A DNA stretch of 64,000 nucleotides from Streptomyces soli. Lineage in GTDB: Bacteria > Actinomycetota > Actinomycetes > Streptomycetales > Streptomycetaceae. The DNA is taken from positions 1 to 64,000 of the forward strand of contig NZ_RJVR01000306.1 in assembly GCF_003999195.1 (NCBI RefSeq), read 5' to 3'. The notes beneath the pieces are model-generated. The model had not been told where the DNA came from and did no database searches. It was given only the letters and a program-made list of their open reading frames with translations. Below are positions 63,274-64,000 of this stretch, one piece after another (position 1 is the stretch's first letter; each line of letters begins with the position of its first letter). The position numbers were made by a program, and so were the translations under genes.

Positions 63274-63633
63274 GTGACGCAGCCGCCGAGCGCCGAGCCC
63301 ACCCTGTGGGAGCTGCACCGCGCACTGCAGCAGCTACGCGAAGACCAGAGCGACGGCATCAAGCAGCTCCGCGACGACCTGCGCGGCGACCTCGCCGCGA
63401 TGAGCACCCGCTTCGAGCAGATGGTCACCAAGGACGTGTACCAGGCCGACCAGCGCCTGGTGAACCAGCGGATCGTGGCCATGGAGGAAGCGCAGGCGGC
63501 CGCGGCCCGCGCCCGTGAGGCCGACCAGCAGCAGGCGGCGAACACCCGCAAGTGGCTGGTGTCGGCGGTCATCGGCCCGCTGCTGATGCTGCTGCAGCTG
63601 TGGCTGTCCACCAAGATGGGCGTAGGCCCGTAA
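63274..63633 (+). CDS. Phage-like small protein with coiled coil and C-terminal membrane helix
   Basis: A 119-residue protein: N-terminal amphipathic heptads (LWELHRALQQLREDQSDGIKQL), a MVTKDVYQADQRLVNQRI segment, further coiled coil and a C-terminal hydrophobic helix (VSAVIGPLLMLLQLWL). Proteins of this layout with a conserved VxxDVYxAxxxA block are common in actinophages and prophages, near tail or lysis genes. GTG start with GAGGAG 6 nt upstream. Function unknown; a holin-like or tail-associated role is possible. Confidence 0.75.
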   Translation: MTQPPSAEPTLWELHRALQQLREDQSDGIKQLRDDLRGDLAAMSTRFEQMVTKDVYQADQRLVNQRIVAMEEAQAAAARAREADQQQAANTRKWLVSAVIGPLLMLLQLWLSTKMGVGP

Positions 63634-63645
63634 CGGGCCTGCGCC
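63619..63645 (+). terminator. Hairpin overlapping the stop of the phage-like gene
   Basis: GGCGTAGGCCCG and CGGGCCTGCGCC pair over 12 positions (one G-T) around TAA, so the stop codon is the loop. Likely a terminator or translation-end structure; tail sequence is not diagnostic. Confidence 0.45.
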
Positions 63646-63691
63646 GCAGCATCGCCTATTCGTCCGGCGCGGGGGAGAAACGGCACCGGAC

Positions 63692-64000
63692 GTGCCTCTG
63701 ACTCACGGAACCCTCACCCACCGCTACGCGCACCACACCAGGCTGGGCCGCCACCAGGTCCTCGACGCCCGCTCGTTGGAGTGGCTCCACGAGCACCGTG
63801 GCGCCGTCCTCAAGCCTGCCGCGCACGCCCCGCGCATCCCGGTCCTGGACCAGGAAGACCTTCTCGCGCAGGGCATCGCCGTCTCGGCGGTCGCCGCCGG
63901 GGCGAAGGACGTCGACGCGCTCGGCTCGTGCACCGGCAACGCCGGCGCCGCCGCGGTGTCGGTGCTCCTCGATGACGAGCAGGCGCGCCAGGCCGGGCTG
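63692..64000 (+). CDS. Papain-like (C1) cysteine peptidase, partial, phage-associated type
   Basis: Open frame from a GTG at 63692 running off the window (103 codons seen). DALGSCTGNAGAAAVSVLL carries the GSC active-site cysteine block of C1-type peptidases, with the preceding VSAVAAGAKDVDALGSC segment in place of the propeptide/oxyanion region. Such short C1-like peptidases are found in Streptomyces phages beside the coiled-coil protein seen upstream. The ribosome site is distant (GGGGGAG, 13 nt), so the true start is uncertain. His and Asn of the triad would lie beyond 64000. Confidence 0.65.
   Translation, partial: MPLTHGTLTHRYAHHTRLGRHQVLDARSLEWLHEHRGAVLKPAAHAPRIPVLDQEDLLAQGIAVSAVAAGAKDVDALGSCTGNAGAAAVSVLLDDEQARQAGL

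Overview
The window is high-GC DNA with many GTG starts, strong GGAGG-type ribosome sites and dense, often overlapping genes. The protein families (class F sortase with a paired surface protein, XRE/DUF397/HATPase module, MocR regulator, FtsK-like membrane ATPase, SNF2 helicase, CUT1 transporter without its own ATPase) point to a Streptomyces or close relative. It looks like an accessory part of the chromosome: intact metabolic operons alternate with decayed genes and transposase scars.

Left part (0-6.5 kb): a secreted M4 metalloprotease and a secreted PI-PLC-like enzyme are transcribed divergently. A truncated terpene synthase follows, then a divergent MFS exporter/LysR pair and a small membrane protein. 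From 6.5 to 21.9 kb lies what appears to be a catabolic island: an RraA-type aldolase, a kinase-fold phosphotransferase, a GntR/FCD regulator co-transcribed with a VOC protein, a fused E1 (alpha-beta) plus E2 of a 2-oxo-acid dehydrogenase without E3, a LacI regulator, a beta-hydroxyacid dehydrogenase, an M24 'peptidase' lacking one metal ligand, an aldehyde dehydrogenase and two unrelated amidohydrolases. Two copies of AATGGATCCATT sit between the GntR/VOC operon and E1, and three TGCAAYCGRTTGCA-like sites sit between lacI and the dehydrogenase operon. The island therefore seems to have two local switches. Its substrate cannot be read from sequence; two amidohydrolases suggest a nitrogen-containing compound with amide or cyclic C-N bonds.

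Middle (22-42.7 kb): a DUF5709 gene, then a DeoR-controlled CUT1 sugar/polyol importer with a zinc alcohol dehydrogenase, a QacA-type exporter, a TnpB stub, a metallophosphoesterase broken by three frameshifts (one caused by a 44-bp repeat insertion), an LLM monooxygenase, the XRE/DUF397/HATPase module, a 56-residue peptide gene with a clear terminator, a three-gene GNAT/F420-PPOX/ferredoxin operon, exonuclease III, a STAS/ECF-sigma pair overlapping tail to tail, an MFS gene with a disrupted start, and a GltD-like protein without GltB.

Right (42.7-64 kb): an SNF2 helicase followed by only the tail of its usual SWIM partner; an IS256 deletion scar joined to a hydrolase fragment; LysR/reductase and aldo-keto reductase genes; an IS5/epimerase scar; a TPM-like glycine-rich membrane protein; a truncated Gfo/Idh/MocA gene with an ankyrin protein; the FtsK-like ATPase with its 64-residue partner; MocR/YczE; a class F sortase; an OafA-type acyltransferase; and a His/Asn-rich protein with a sortase-type C-terminus. 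The last 2 kb hold a broken UMF1-type MFS gene, an integrase-tail fragment and two phage-like genes, the last running off the window. No tRNA, rRNA or CRISPR array was seen.
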